From: JAJPKK01 sp963802745 | GTDB lineage: Bacteria; Pseudomonadota; Alphaproteobacteria; Rhizobiales; Xanthobacteraceae | Assembly (NCBI GenBank): GCA_963802745.1 | Contig: CAWDKL010000065.1 | Coordinates: forward strand, 62,001 to 126,000 | Direction of reading: 5' to 3' | DNA length: 64,000 bases | Shown here: positions 51,365 to 60,296 of the stretch, piece by piece | Layout: the number at the start of each line of letters is the position of its first letter | Position numbering within the stretch: position 1 is the stretch's first letter | Notes under the pieces: model-generated | Seen by the model: only the letters and a program-made list of their open reading frames with translations | Told to the model about the DNA's origin: nothing | Database searches by the model: none | Position numbers and translations under genes: made by a program

Positions 51365-53812
51365 CTAAACCTCCCGCATCCGCCGCGCAGCCTCCATCAT
51401 CTCCCACAGCCGCGGCGGCGACAGCGGCAAGTCGCGCAGCTCGACGCCGAGCGGGCGCAGTGCCGCGGCGACCGCGTTGGCGACCACGCCGCCGACCGGG
51501 ATGATGCCGCCTTCGCCGGCGCCCTTGGCGCCGAGCGGGTTGTGCGGGGCCGGCTTTTCCTCCAGCGCCACGGCGCGGATGTTTGGGAAATCGCTCGCGC
51601 TCGGCATCAGGTAGTCGGCGAAGGACGCGGTCAGCAATTGGCCCTGGGCGTCGTAGATGAGATGTTCCAAAAATACCCCACCAAGGCCCTGCACGATGGC
51701 GCCGACGGTCTGGCCGTGCAGCATGGCGGGATTGATGATGCGGCCGACATCCTCGACCGCGACGTAATCGATGATCTCCACCTGGCCGGTACGGAGATCG
51801 ACCGCGACGTGCACCGCATGCGCCCCGTAGCTGTAGGTGCGGTGGGGGCTCGCATAGGTGCCGTCGGCAGCGATGCCTTGCGCGGCGAGTTCGGCGAGGG
51901 AAACGGAGAGGCGCTCGACAACAGGGGGACAGGGTAGGCCTTCCGCCCGAGTGGCAGAGGATGCCGGCGCGGCTGCTTCGACAATTGACGCCAGCGCCAG
52001 CACCTGCCCCTCACCCCGACCCTCTCCCCGCAAGCGGGGAGAGGGAGAAGCGACGCGGGCGACCCCATCCTGCATCTCCACTTCCTCCGCCGCGCAGCCG
52101 AGCCGGCGCGCCGCCGCGAACCGTATCGCCTCGCGCAGCTTCCCCGCTGCCGCAATGATCGCGGACCCGCCCATCACGATGGAACGCGAGCTGTAGGTCC
52201 CGAACCCTTCGTGCAGCAGATCGGTCGAGCCGTGGAACACGCCGCGAATTTGCCCGATGGGGATTTCCAGCGCGTCGGCGGCGATCTGCGCGAAGGCGGT
52301 CTCCAGCCCCTGCCCGTTGGCCGACGAGCCGACATAGACCGACACCGTGCCATCGCTCTCCAGCACCAGCCGCGCATTTTCGCGCGGGCCTGAGGCGCCG
52401 CCCTCGAAATAGCAGCCGACCGCCAAGCCGTGGTAGCGGCCTTCGATTATTTGGCCCTGCAGCGCGGTCTTCTCGGACCAGCCGATTTCGCGGAGGCAAC
52501 GCTCGAACGTGGTGCGATAGTCGCCGCTGTCGGTCGCGGTTTCCATGTTAAGCTCAACCACGGTGGCGAGCCGATACGGCATCTCTGCTTCGCTCAAAAG
52601 ATTGCGGCGGCGGAATTCCGCCGCGTCGAGGCCGAGGTCGCGCGCCGCCATGTCGAACAGGCGCTCGCGAAAGAAATCCGCCTCGAACCGGCCCGGCCCG
52701 CGATAGGTGCCGACCGGGGTCTTGGTGGTGAGGAGGAGCGAGACCTCCATCTGGATGTTGGGTACCCGATACGGTCCGGAGAGGATTTGCGCGGTGTTGC
52801 GCGCGCCGGTCGCCCCGTTGGTACGCAGATAGGCGCCGACATCGGCTTTGGCATGGCCGCGCAGGCCCAAAATGGTGCCGTCGCGCGCGCAGGCGATTTC
52901 CAGGTCGCAGGCGACATCGCGGGCATGGTTGGTGGCAAGAAAATGCTCGCGCCGGTCCTCGATCCATTTCACCGGCCGCCCGACTTGGCGCGCCGCGAAT
53001 GGAATCAAAAAATCCTCCGGATAGAATTCGCCGCGCACCCCGAAGCCGCCGCCGACATCGTTCTCGACCATGCGGATCGCGGCCTCCGCCAGCCCCAGCT
53101 GCCTTGCGAGGATCTTTCGGTTGGGAAACGCCACCTTGGCGGCACCGAACAACGTGAGCCGGCCGTCCTGCCACTGCGCCAGCAGCCCGCGCGGCTCCAT
53201 CGGGAAGGCGGAGTGCCGCTGCACGCTGAAAGCTTCGCGGCGCACATAGGCGGCATCGCGAAAGGCGGCATCGGCGCCGCCCTTCACGGCCGTCAGGATG
53301 CCGGCCCGGTTCGATGGGGCTGCAAACAGCAGCACGTCGCCGCGCTCGGCCGCCTGGCGATCCGCGACGGGAGGCAGTTCTTCGATGTCCAGCCGCACGG
53401 CCTCGGCACCGTCCTCCGCCCGTGCCGCCGTATCGGCGACCACCACCGCGACCGGCTCGCCGACATAGCGCACCTTGCCGTGCGCGATCACCGGCTGCTC
53501 GAACGGCCGGAAGGCCTCCATGGCCTCCTGGCGCATCGGGATGGTCGGAACGGCCGTGCCGATATCGGCGGCGGTGATGACCGCATGCACGCCGGGAAGC
53601 GCCAGGGCGGCGGCGGCATCGATGCCGCGGATAAACCCGTGGGCGACGGCGCTGCGCAGGATCACCGCATGCAGGAGTCCGCTCGGGTGGACGTCGTCGG
53701 CGTATTCGCCCCTGCCGCGGAGGAAGCGCAGATCTTCCATGCGCTCGACGGCGCTGCCGACGTAGGAATTCGCCCGCCCGCCGCCTTTGGGCGTCGCGTG
53801 ATGTCCGCTCAT
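51365..53812 (-). CDS. Molybdenum hydroxylase large subunit (CoxL/xanthine dehydrogenase family), orphan
   Basis: An 815-residue molybdopterin-binding subunit. The N-terminal YVGSAVERMEDLRFLRGRGE is typical of CoxL-like proteins, with FQ-loop type MEPRGLLAQW, the NDVGGGFGVRGEFYPEDFL molybdenum-site block, TKTPVGTYRGPGRFEADFF and the C-terminal GAKGAGEGGIIP glutamate. It lacks a signal peptide. Small [2Fe-2S] and FAD subunits are not adjacent, which is unusual. A palindromic repeat is inserted in frame at 52003-52050. The start MSGHHATPKGG at 53812 is preferred to the longer frame into the TctC gene. Confidence 0.88.
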   Translation of the reverse strand: MSGHHATPKGGGRANSYVGSAVERMEDLRFLRGRGEYADDVHPSGLLHAVILRSAVAHGFIRGIDAAAALALPGVHAVITAADIGTAVPTIPMRQEAMEAFRPFEQPVIAHGKVRYVGEPVAVVVADTAARAEDGAEAVRLDIEELPPVADRQAAERGDVLLFAAPSNRAGILTAVKGGADAAFRDAAYVRREAFSVQRHSAFPMEPRGLLAQWQDGRLTLFGAAKVAFPNRKILARQLGLAEAAIRMVENDVGGGFGVRGEFYPEDFLIPFAARQVGRPVKWIEDRREHFLATNHARDVACDLEIACARDGTILGLRGHAKADVGAYLRTNGATGARNTAQILSGPYRVPNIQMEVSLLLTTKTPVGTYRGPGRFEADFFRERLFDMAARDLGLDAAEFRRRNLLSEAEMPYRLATVVELNMETATDSGDYRTTFERCLREIGWSEKTALQGQIIEGRYHGLAVGCYFEGGASGPRENARLVLESDGTVSVYVGSSANGQGLETAFAQIAADALEIPIGQIRGVFHGSTDLLHEGFGTYSSRSIVMGGSAIIAAAGKLREAIRFAAARRLGCAAEEVEMQDGVARVASPSPRLRGEGRGEGQVLALASIVEAAAPASSATRAEGLPCPPVVERLSVSLAELAAQGIAADGTYASPHRTYSYGAHAVHVAVDLRTGQVEIIDYVAVEDVGRIINPAMLHGQTVGAIVQGLGGVFLEHLIYDAQGQLLTASFADYLMPSASDFPNIRAVALEEKPAPHNPLGAKGAGEGGIIPVGGVVANAVAAALRPLGVELRDLPLSPPRLWEMMEAARRMREV
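52003..52050. repeat. REP-like palindrome inside a coding sequence
   Basis: CCTCACCCCGACCCTCTCCCCGCAAGCGGGGAGAGGGAGAAG contains the perfect inner palindrome CCCTCTCCCCG-CAAG-CGGGGAGAGGG. This is a well-known intergenic repeat type, here within the molybdenum hydroxylase gene. It encodes about 16 residues (SPSPRLRGEGRGEG) without breaking the frame. Confidence 0.8.
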
Positions 53813-53831
53813 GCGCGGGCGACCCTTTGCG

Positions 53832-54791
53832 TCAGTCGAAGCGTGCACCCGAAACGCGCACCACTTCTTTCCACTTGGCCCGCTCGGCGCGGGCGAACGC
53901 CGCGAATTCCTCGGTCGGCAGCGGCGCCGGTTCGGCGCCGACCGCCGTGAGGGCATCCGCGACCTCGGGCCGTTCGAGGGTGCGCTTCACCTCCGCTGCC
54001 AGACGCTCGATGATCGGCCGCGGCGTGCCGGCAGGCGCGAACAGGCCCTGCCAGGCGGTCGCCTCGTAGCCCGGCAGCGTTTCCCCGATGGTCGGAATGT
54101 CGGGGATGGACGGGTTGCGTTGCGGTGTCGTCACCGCGAGCGCCCGCACGGCACCGGACTGCGCATGCGGGAACGTCGTCGTCATGCTGTCGATGGCGAG
54201 ATCGATATGACCGCCGATCATGCTGTTGACCACTTCGCCGGTGCTGCGGAACGGGATGTGGGTCATGTCCGTGCCGGTGGCGACCGCGAACATCACGACG
54301 GACAGATGCGACGAGGTGCCGATGCCGGATGAGCCGTAATTCACCTTGCCGGGATTGGCCTTGAGATAGGCAATCAGGTCCGGCACCGATTTCGCCGGCA
54401 GTTTCGGATTGACGAACAGCAGATTGGGAAACCGCACCAGCCGCGAGATCGGCGCGAAATCGCGATCGAGATCGTAAGGCAGCTTGCTGTAGAGCGCCGC
54501 GTTGATGGCGTTCGAACTCACCGTGCCGATCAGCAGCGTATACCCATCATTGGGCGCCTTGGCGACGAATCCCGCCCCGATGCTGCCGCCCCCGCCGCCC
54601 TTGTTGTCGATCACGAACGGCGAGCCGAAGCGCGATTGCAGATGGGTCGCGATGATCCGCGCCGTCAGGTCCGCGGAACCGCCGGCGCCGAACGGCACCA
54701 CCAGCGTGACGGCGCGCTGCGGCCAGTTCGTCTGCGCCTGCGCGGCGACGGTGGCAAGCATGACGGCGGCCGCGGTAACGATAAAGCGCAT
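53832..54791 (-). CDS. Tripartite tricarboxylate transporter (Bug/TctC) substrate-binding protein
   Basis: A 319-residue periplasmic binding protein. The signal peptide is MRFIVTAAAVMLATVAAQAQ, followed by the Bug-family start NWPQRAVTLVVPFGAGGSAD. Other marks are DNKGGGGGSIGAGFVAKA, YSKLPYDLDRDFAPIS, NYGSSGIGTSSHL and a C-terminal RPEVADALTAVGAEP. It would bind a carboxylate for uptake or signalling. No TctA/TctB membrane genes are nearby, which is common for Bug proteins. GGAGGA lies eight bases before ATG 54791. It is 20 bp upstream of the orphan molybdenum hydroxylase gene and likely shares its transcript. Confidence 0.93.
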   Translation of the reverse strand: MRFIVTAAAVMLATVAAQAQTNWPQRAVTLVVPFGAGGSADLTARIIATHLQSRFGSPFVIDNKGGGGGSIGAGFVAKAPNDGYTLLIGTVSSNAINAALYSKLPYDLDRDFAPISRLVRFPNLLFVNPKLPAKSVPDLIAYLKANPGKVNYGSSGIGTSSHLSVVMFAVATGTDMTHIPFRSTGEVVNSMIGGHIDLAIDSMTTTFPHAQSGAVRALAVTTPQRNPSIPDIPTIGETLPGYEATAWQGLFAPAGTPRPIIERLAAEVKRTLERPEVADALTAVGAEPAPLPTEEFAAFARAERAKWKEVVRVSGARFD

Positions 54792-55047
54792 GACAACTCT
54801 CCTCCTCCGGCGCGACGACAGCAACAGAGGTGCGGCGCTTCGTCAATCGAAATGCCATCTTACCAAGCTCCGCCGTCTGCGAACAACACGGCGGAGCGGG
54901 AAACGCGCAGCCGGCTGGCAGCGGACCCTCGGTAGCTGATATATCGCCGCTGTACTTCGCCCTGGCGCGCGACCACAACCCTGGCTTTCTCGGGAGCCCG
55001 TTTGCTTCGCGTTCGCGTCTTTCCGGGAGTACGCGGTGGAGTTCCAG

Positions 55048-55881
55048 ATGACGACGAACGACTTAGCCCTGTACTACGACGAGCTTCACTTATGGACCGA
55101 GAAGGACAGCGAGTTCCGGGTTTTCTCCGGCTTCGAGAACGACACCATCCACCGCTTTCTGATCGATACCGCGACCGGCAGCTTCTCGCCGGATACCATC
55201 TACACGTTCATCGATCCGCACATTCCGCAAGGTGTGGTCCGCGGCCTGGACGCCGGTTGCGGCTATGGCGGCACCTGCTTTCGGGGCCAGCGGGTGCATG
55301 GCGGGCACTGGACCGGGGTCACCATTTCCCGCGAACAATGGAGCTACGCCAAGGGCCTCGCCAAGGCGCGCGGGCTGGAAAACACGATCGACTTCCGTCT
55401 CATGTCCTATGACGACGCCCTGCCGGGCCGGTACAATGTGATCATCGCGATCGAAAGCCTGATTCACAGCCCCGATCCGCGGTTTACGCTGAACAACCTG
55501 GTATCGTCGCTCGACGCGGGCGGCCGCGTCATCATCATCGACGACATGCCGATCGATCAAGTCGCTGCGGCCGATACCCCGATACTGGCCGAATTCAAAC
55601 GGGCATGGCGCTGCCCGGTGGCGCCGACCGCCACCGCCTGGACGGACCTCGCGCAATCCTGCGGTCTGCGGCTGATCGCCGAGCAGGATTTTTCTCACCT
55701 GATGAAACCGCGGCCGGAAGCCGATCTTGATACCGCGTTCGGGGATGTGTCGTCACAGCGCGCCGAAAAGGCCAGCCAAGGCTTCGCCCGCTTAAGCGAT
55801 GCCGAAATCGGCGGCCTCCACCTGGAGCGGCTGCATCAGCGGGGAACGATCCGCTATATGATGCTGGTATTCGAAAAGTGA
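55048..55881 (+). CDS. Class I SAM-dependent methyltransferase
   Basis: A 277-residue Rossmann-fold methyltransferase. Motif I is GLDAGCGYGGTCFRG, followed by WTGVTISREQWSYAKGLAKA, with acidic and aromatic post-I residues, a motif-IV-like YNVIIAIESLIHSPDP and motif VI around DAGGRVIIIDD. The ISREQ segment resembles cyclopropane-synthase/MT-type small-molecule methyltransferases. The substrate is unknown. GGAG seven bases before ATG 55048 supports this start over GTG 55036. The next gene, for a membrane protein, starts 15 bp later, suggesting an operon. Confidence 0.85.
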   Translation: MTTNDLALYYDELHLWTEKDSEFRVFSGFENDTIHRFLIDTATGSFSPDTIYTFIDPHIPQGVVRGLDAGCGYGGTCFRGQRVHGGHWTGVTISREQWSYAKGLAKARGLENTIDFRLMSYDDALPGRYNVIIAIESLIHSPDPRFTLNNLVSSLDAGGRVIIIDDMPIDQVAAADTPILAEFKRAWRCPVAPTATAWTDLAQSCGLRLIAEQDFSHLMKPRPEADLDTAFGDVSSQRAEKASQGFARLSDAEIGGLHLERLHQRGTIRYMMLVFEK

Positions 55882-55896
55882 CCGCGTCCACCGGCC

Positions 55897-57414
55897 TTGA
55901 CCAGACCGCCGAGGGTGCAACCGGCCGCCGAGGCAGGGGATGCGAGCTATCCGCATCGTCTGATCCTGTCCGGCGGCGCCGCCGGTTCCGGAATGGCGTT
56001 ATTGCGCACCGTCGCGGTCACGGCCGGCGTGTGCTGGTCGGTCCTGTTCGTCGTCGTCGGGCTGCGCTACGCATTCCAGATGTATGGCGACGGGTCGCTG
56101 TTTTCCTATGCGGTCGCGGTCCGGGACGCGTGGGCGTTCCATTGGCATAACATTTCCGGCCGCCTGACCGTCTATGTCATCACCTACCTGCCGCCCGATC
56201 TCTACGTCGCGCTGACCAGGGATGCCCGCGGCGGCATCATCCTGCAGGGATTTCTATTCTTTGCGGCGCAGCTCATCGGGCTCGCCGCGACCTGGGCGGC
56301 GGACCGCTCCAAGGGGCGCCTCATCTTCACCTTTGCGTGCGCATCGACGGCCTGTCTGTGCCCGCTGGTGTTCGGCTTTCCGACCGAGATGTGGATGGCG
56401 CATGCGTTGTTCTGGCCGGCGCTGGCCGTGTGCCACTATGCGCGCGGCGGTATCCTTACGACCATCTTGGTATTTGTCCTGCTGCTTGCGCTCGTGTTCA
56501 CGCACGAAGGAGCGGTGATTCTATCGGTCATCATCCTGGCGACCTTGTCTGTGCGCGGGATCCGGAACCCGGCATTCCTCCGGACGGCCGGCGTTCTGCT
56601 CGTCGTCATACCGATTTGGTTGCTGGTAAAATTGACCCTGCCGCCCGATAGTAACGACGCGCCGATCATGCAAAGAGCGGCCTTGCAGGTGTTCGAGCTT
56701 TCGATCCTGACCCATTACATTGTGGTGTTGCTGGCGAGCGCGCTCGTTGGTTACGCCGCCGCCGTGCTGGTGCTGCGACGGCTCAGCCCGGCCAACGCCT
56801 ACATCTATGCTGCCGCGCTCACCGCCATCGGATTGGCCGTGTACTGGCTCGGGTTCGACCATGCCATCCATGCGACGCCGCGATACTTTATGCGGACGCT
56901 GCTGCTGGTCGGTATGGCAACGCTTGGCGTGCTCGCGGCTGCCTATGCGCTCGACGCCGAAGGTTATCTCAAGGGGCGGATGGCGTTCGTACGCCGTCCG
57001 CTGGCGCTGCTGGCATGCGATCCGCTGGCACGGGCGATCGTCGGGGCCATCGTCGTCGTGACCCTGGTCCATGTCGTCGAAATCATCAAATTCGCCAAGG
57101 GCTGGACGGATTATGAGGCTGCGGTACGGGCGCTCGCCATGGGCACCGCATCCGATCCCGAGCTCGGCGATCCGCGCTTCGTGTCCTCGGCGCGGATCGG
57201 CGATGATCTCAATCGGTTGAACTGGAATTCGACGACCCCGTATTTGTCCGTGCTGCTGGCGCCGGGCATGCTTCCGCGCCGGCTTGTGGTCGATCCGGCG
57301 GCGAATTATTTCTGGCTGTCCTGCGCCACCGCGAAGGCCAATGAAGCGGCCGATCTTGCGGTCCCGGTGGAGAGCCGCCGGCTCGTGCGCGTCCATGCCT
57401 GCCTGCATCGGTGA
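55897..57414 (+). CDS. Polytopic membrane protein of unknown function
   Basis: A 505-residue inner-membrane protein with about ten hydrophobic helices, and a C-terminal region of about 90 residues that is probably outside the membrane. The overall layout (a long loop after helix 1, many helices, a soluble C-terminal part) recalls GT-C type glycosyltransferases or their hypothetical relatives, but no DxD or EX-type catalytic motif could be placed with confidence. The first codon may be TTG 55897; ATG 55993, just before the first helix, is a reasonable alternative. It is coupled to the methyltransferase gene upstream. Confidence 0.75.
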   Translation: MTRPPRVQPAAEAGDASYPHRLILSGGAAGSGMALLRTVAVTAGVCWSVLFVVVGLRYAFQMYGDGSLFSYAVAVRDAWAFHWHNISGRLTVYVITYLPPDLYVALTRDARGGIILQGFLFFAAQLIGLAATWAADRSKGRLIFTFACASTACLCPLVFGFPTEMWMAHALFWPALAVCHYARGGILTTILVFVLLLALVFTHEGAVILSVIILATLSVRGIRNPAFLRTAGVLLVVIPIWLLVKLTLPPDSNDAPIMQRAALQVFELSILTHYIVVLLASALVGYAAAVLVLRRLSPANAYIYAAALTAIGLAVYWLGFDHAIHATPRYFMRTLLLVGMATLGVLAAAYALDAEGYLKGRMAFVRRPLALLACDPLARAIVGAIVVVTLVHVVEIIKFAKGWTDYEAAVRALAMGTASDPELGDPRFVSSARIGDDLNRLNWNSTTPYLSVLLAPGMLPRRLVVDPAANYFWLSCATAKANEAADLAVPVESRRLVRVHACLHR

Positions 57415-57630
57415 AGACCGCGGACGCCGGATGCCTCGCCGGAGCGATGCTGCGCGATTGCGTACGCCTCGGCCGCGGCGAAATCGTACGGCGGGGTGTT
57501 CGCACGAACGGCCGAGAGCGATGACGGCTGACGCCCGGCGAAATTACAGCACCAATGTGATGCCAATCACATAACCCGGCCCAGAGCCGCTCTATGGTCA
57601 AGCCGTCATTCAGACGGATGGACCGCCCTC

Positions 57631-58248
57631 ATGCAGACCTTCTTGCCTTTCGCCGCCGATACGGGCCCCGCGCGTGCGACGGGCGCGAACGCCAAACTCG
57701 ACAACGATGCCGTCCTTATCGGGCGCATCGCGGCCGACGACAGGAACGCCATGCACGTCCTGTTTGCGCGCCACCAGACCGCGGTCTATCGTTTTGTGTT
57801 GCGCCGCGTGCGGGACCAGGCGCTGGCCGAGGATGTGACCAGCGAGGTGTTTCTCGACGTGTGGCGTCAAGCCGGCCGGTTCGAAGGCCGCGCGAAAGTC
57901 TCGACCTGGATCCTGGCGATCGCGCGTAACAAAGCCGCCGCGGCGCTCCGGACCCCCTGCCGGACCGAGCCGGACGACGGACTGGAGGAGATCGAGGGCC
58001 ATGACCAGGATGCCCTCACGACCCTGCAAATCCAGGATCGCAGCACGATCATCCGCAAATGCCTGTCGCGGCTCTCCACCGAACATCGCGAGATCATCGA
58101 CCTCGTTTATTACCAGGAGCAGCCCGTACACGCGGTCGCGCAGATCCTCGCCATTCCGGACAATACGGTCAAAACCCGCATGTTCTACGCGCGCCGGCGG
58201 CTTGCCGTCGAGTTGGAGAAGTGCGGCGTTGACCGTACGTGGATATGA
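57631..58248 (+). CDS. ECF-type RNA polymerase sigma factor
   Basis: A 205-residue sigma-70 family protein of group 4. Region 2 is seen in AMHVLFARHQTAVYRFVLRR and LAEDVTSEVFLDVWRQAGRF, with the -10 recognition helix around VSTWILAIARNKA. Region 4 is CLSRLSTEHREIIDLVYY followed by the HTH VAQILAIPDNTVKTRMFYAR. No anti-sigma gene is next to it; the convergent downstream gene encodes a Kelch protein. Its signal and regulon are not deducible. The 216 bp upstream (57415-57630) carry no gene. Confidence 0.93.
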   Translation: MQTFLPFAADTGPARATGANAKLDNDAVLIGRIAADDRNAMHVLFARHQTAVYRFVLRRVRDQALAEDVTSEVFLDVWRQAGRFEGRAKVSTWILAIARNKAAAALRTPCRTEPDDGLEEIEGHDQDALTTLQIQDRSTIIRKCLSRLSTEHREIIDLVYYQEQPVHAVAQILAIPDNTVKTRMFYARRRLAVELEKCGVDRTWI

Positions 58249-58329
58249 CCGAGCGCCGGCGTCTGCCGTGGCCGCACCAAGGTACGGCCCGGCCTTCGGC
58301 AAAGCGGTGCGGACGGCCCCGCGGACCGT

Positions 58330-59310
58330 TCACGGCAAGCTGAACGCCATCAGCTCGCCGGTCGGCCCGCCGCCCATGCCGCCTGGCAGGAAATTACCCC
58401 CACCGACATACAGCGTCTTTCCGTCGCTGGCGGCGCCGGCGGCGTGACGGCCTTGCGGCATCGGGGCAAGCGTGCGCCAGACGTTGGACTTCGCGTCGAA
58501 ACCTTCGTTCTCAGTAAACGTCCGCCGCTCCTGCGGGAATTCCCCGCCGAGCACGACCGCCATGCCTTTGTAATACGCATAGGCAAGGCCGCTGCGCGCG
58601 GTCGGGAGCGGCGGGCCGGACGTCCAGGTATTGGTGGCGGGATCGTAGATGTCATGCATGCCAGTGCGGTCGGCCGGGCTCGTAAAGCGGCCGCCGATTG
58701 CATGGATTTTTCCCTCGGCGGCCACCACGGCCATGTGGTCGCGCGCCTTCGGCAGCGGCGCCAGCGTCGTCCAGGTGTTGGTGGCCGGATCATAGACCTC
58801 GTTGGTGGCGACGGTGTCCCCGGCCGGGGTGCGGCCGCCGATCGCATAGATCTTGCCGTTGAGCGCGGCGACGCCGGGCGAACCGCGGCCCGCCTTCATC
58901 GGCGCCAGCATGCGCCAGGTGTCGGTCGCCGGATCGTATTCCATGACGTCCGGCTGCCCGTCCTTGTGGACGGTGGCGACGAAACCGCCGACCGCGATAA
59001 TTTTGCCGTTGAGCACGGCCACGCCCATGTGGTCGCGTGCACGCGGCATCGGATAGCGGGTGCGCCATTTGTCGGTCGCGATGTCGTATTCCTCGTTATG
59101 CGGCACCGAGGTGCCGTTGATGTTGCCGCCCAGCGCAAAAATCTTGCCGCCGACCGCGGCGAGCGAGACCTCGCCGCGCGGGGTGATCATCGGGGCTTTT
59201 TGGGTCCAGGTGCCGGCCGTAGTGGGCGCGGCGGTCTGGGCGTGCACCAGCATCGGAACGGCGCCCAGCCCTAAAACGAGCGCAAACGCGGCGATTTGGG
59301 TTGCTCTCAT
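58330..59310 (-). CDS. Exported Kelch-repeat protein
   Basis: A 326-residue protein with a Sec signal peptide (MRATQIAAFALVLGLGAVPM, cleaved near HAQ) followed by six Kelch motifs. Each is recognisable by the GGK/NGKIYAIGG turn and a YDPATNTW strand. It forms a beta-propeller outside the cytoplasm, probably binding protein or carbohydrate. No catalytic copper-oxidase residues are recognised. ATG 59310 precedes the signal peptide and is preferred to a longer frame from 59424. It is convergent with the ECF sigma gene. Confidence 0.9.
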   Translation of the reverse strand: MRATQIAAFALVLGLGAVPMLVHAQTAAPTTAGTWTQKAPMITPRGEVSLAAVGGKIFALGGNINGTSVPHNEEYDIATDKWRTRYPMPRARDHMGVAVLNGKIIAVGGFVATVHKDGQPDVMEYDPATDTWRMLAPMKAGRGSPGVAALNGKIYAIGGRTPAGDTVATNEVYDPATNTWTTLAPLPKARDHMAVVAAEGKIHAIGGRFTSPADRTGMHDIYDPATNTWTSGPPLPTARSGLAYAYYKGMAVVLGGEFPQERRTFTENEGFDAKSNVWRTLAPMPQGRHAAGAASDGKTLYVGGGNFLPGGMGGGPTGELMAFSLP

Positions 59311-59482
59311 CGGGGGATCCTCCTTGTGATGTGATGCACTGTAAGCCGGGGTCGCCGCCGCTGCCAGCGGAGGAGCGCCGCCGGCCATCTCCCGCAACAT
59401 CATTTCGGCTCCGGCGGCGTGCAACGCCGCACCTGCACGTCAACGCTCCGTCCGTCCGTCGATACTCGCGCGCAGTCGTAGA

Positions 59483-59836
59483 TCATAGGGCGGCTTCAAG
59501 CGTCTTTATTTCCGCGAGAACAGCGGTCAAGAGGGGTTGAAGGTGCACGTGCACAGTATCCCACACGCGGGACTCCTCCACGTGGTCGTACCGGTGCCGA
59601 TAGGCATTGCCGGAATCGCGGATGGCGCGCCATGGCAAGTGCGAATGCCTTTCCGAAAGCTCGCCGGGCAGCCGGCGGCTTGCCTCGGAAATAATTTCGA
59701 GCGCCCGTGTCGCTGCGTAAAAGAGGGTGCGAGACGCCTTGAATTCCTGATAGGCCACGCCGGAAAGCAACTCCTGCACATAAAGAATGTTATCGCGGAT
59801 ATCGTACAAAACGACGAGGAGCGGTTCAGAAGGCAT
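59483..59836 (-). CDS. hepT: HepT-like ribonuclease toxin (DUF86)
   Basis: A 117-residue all-helical HEPN-domain protein. The HEPN active site is an R-x(4-6)-H motif, seen near RDSGNAYRHRYDHVEESRVW, with an aromatic next to it. The core helix ILYVQELLSGVAYQEF is typical of DUF86. HepT toxins cleave RNA and are held inactive by AMPylation by MntA. The start (ATG 59836) overlaps the end of the mntA-like gene by 11 bp, the usual arrangement of this toxin-antitoxin pair. Confidence 0.87.
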   Translation of the reverse strand: MPSEPLLVVLYDIRDNILYVQELLSGVAYQEFKASRTLFYAATRALEIISEASRRLPGELSERHSHLPWRAIRDSGNAYRHRYDHVEESRVWDTVHVHLQPLLTAVLAEIKTLEAAL

Positions 59837-60122
59837 AAATCGCTTCACGTTCGGCGGATGGCCGCACATGCGGCTTTTGGGCGGCGCGGTCGGAGACGTC
59901 CACTGGCAGGGGAAACAAGTCTTCGATTGCGTGAACGATCGCAACATAGCCCCAAATGCCGACACGCGCATCCGGCGCGATCTCGACCATGATGTCGATA
60001 TCGCTGTCGGAGCGGGCGTCGCCCCGCGCGCGAGAGCCGAACAAGGCGGCATGCGTCACGCCCCGCGCCTTCAAAGCGGCTTCGTTCTCGCGCAAGCGGG
60101 CGATGATGTCCTGCCTTTCCAT
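59826..60122 (-). CDS. mntA: MntA-like nucleotidyltransferase antitoxin
   Basis: A 98-residue minimal nucleotidyltransferase. The GSRARGDARSDSDIDIMVE segment gives the GS-x(10)-DxD catalytic motif, and the N-terminal helix (RQDIIARLRENEAALKARGV) is typical. In characterised MntA-HepT pairs it AMPylates HepT and neutralises it. It is first in the two-gene operon, 11 bp overlapping hepT. Confidence 0.9.
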   Translation of the reverse strand: MERQDIIARLRENEAALKARGVTHAALFGSRARGDARSDSDIDIMVEIAPDARVGIWGYVAIVHAIEDLFPLPVDVSDRAAQKPHVRPSAEREAIYAF

Positions 60123-60229
60123 AAACGCATTCTACCACAATCGGTCGGCTCTGGTGAGACCGAAAAGGCGTGGCTTCTGTGCAGAGCTCTTTTTCCGGGT
60201 CGAGGCGCCGGCCGTGCCGGGCGCGGTGA

Positions 60230-60296
60230 GAAGACGCAGAAAACACCGCGCCGCGAGATCGACATCGCTCTGCGAAGGGCGGAGGAGGTGCGATGA
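60230..60296 (+). pseudogene. 3' remnant of a HigB/Gp49-type toxin
   Basis: The last codons before the XRE gene encode KTQKTPRREIDIALRRAEEV, R, stop. This matches the typical C-terminal end of RelE/HigB-type toxins (K-TQKTP-REI..A..R). The stop overlaps the next ATG (ATGA), as in higBA-like operons. Upstream sequence in this frame has no toxin similarity, so only the 3' end survives. Confidence 0.6.
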
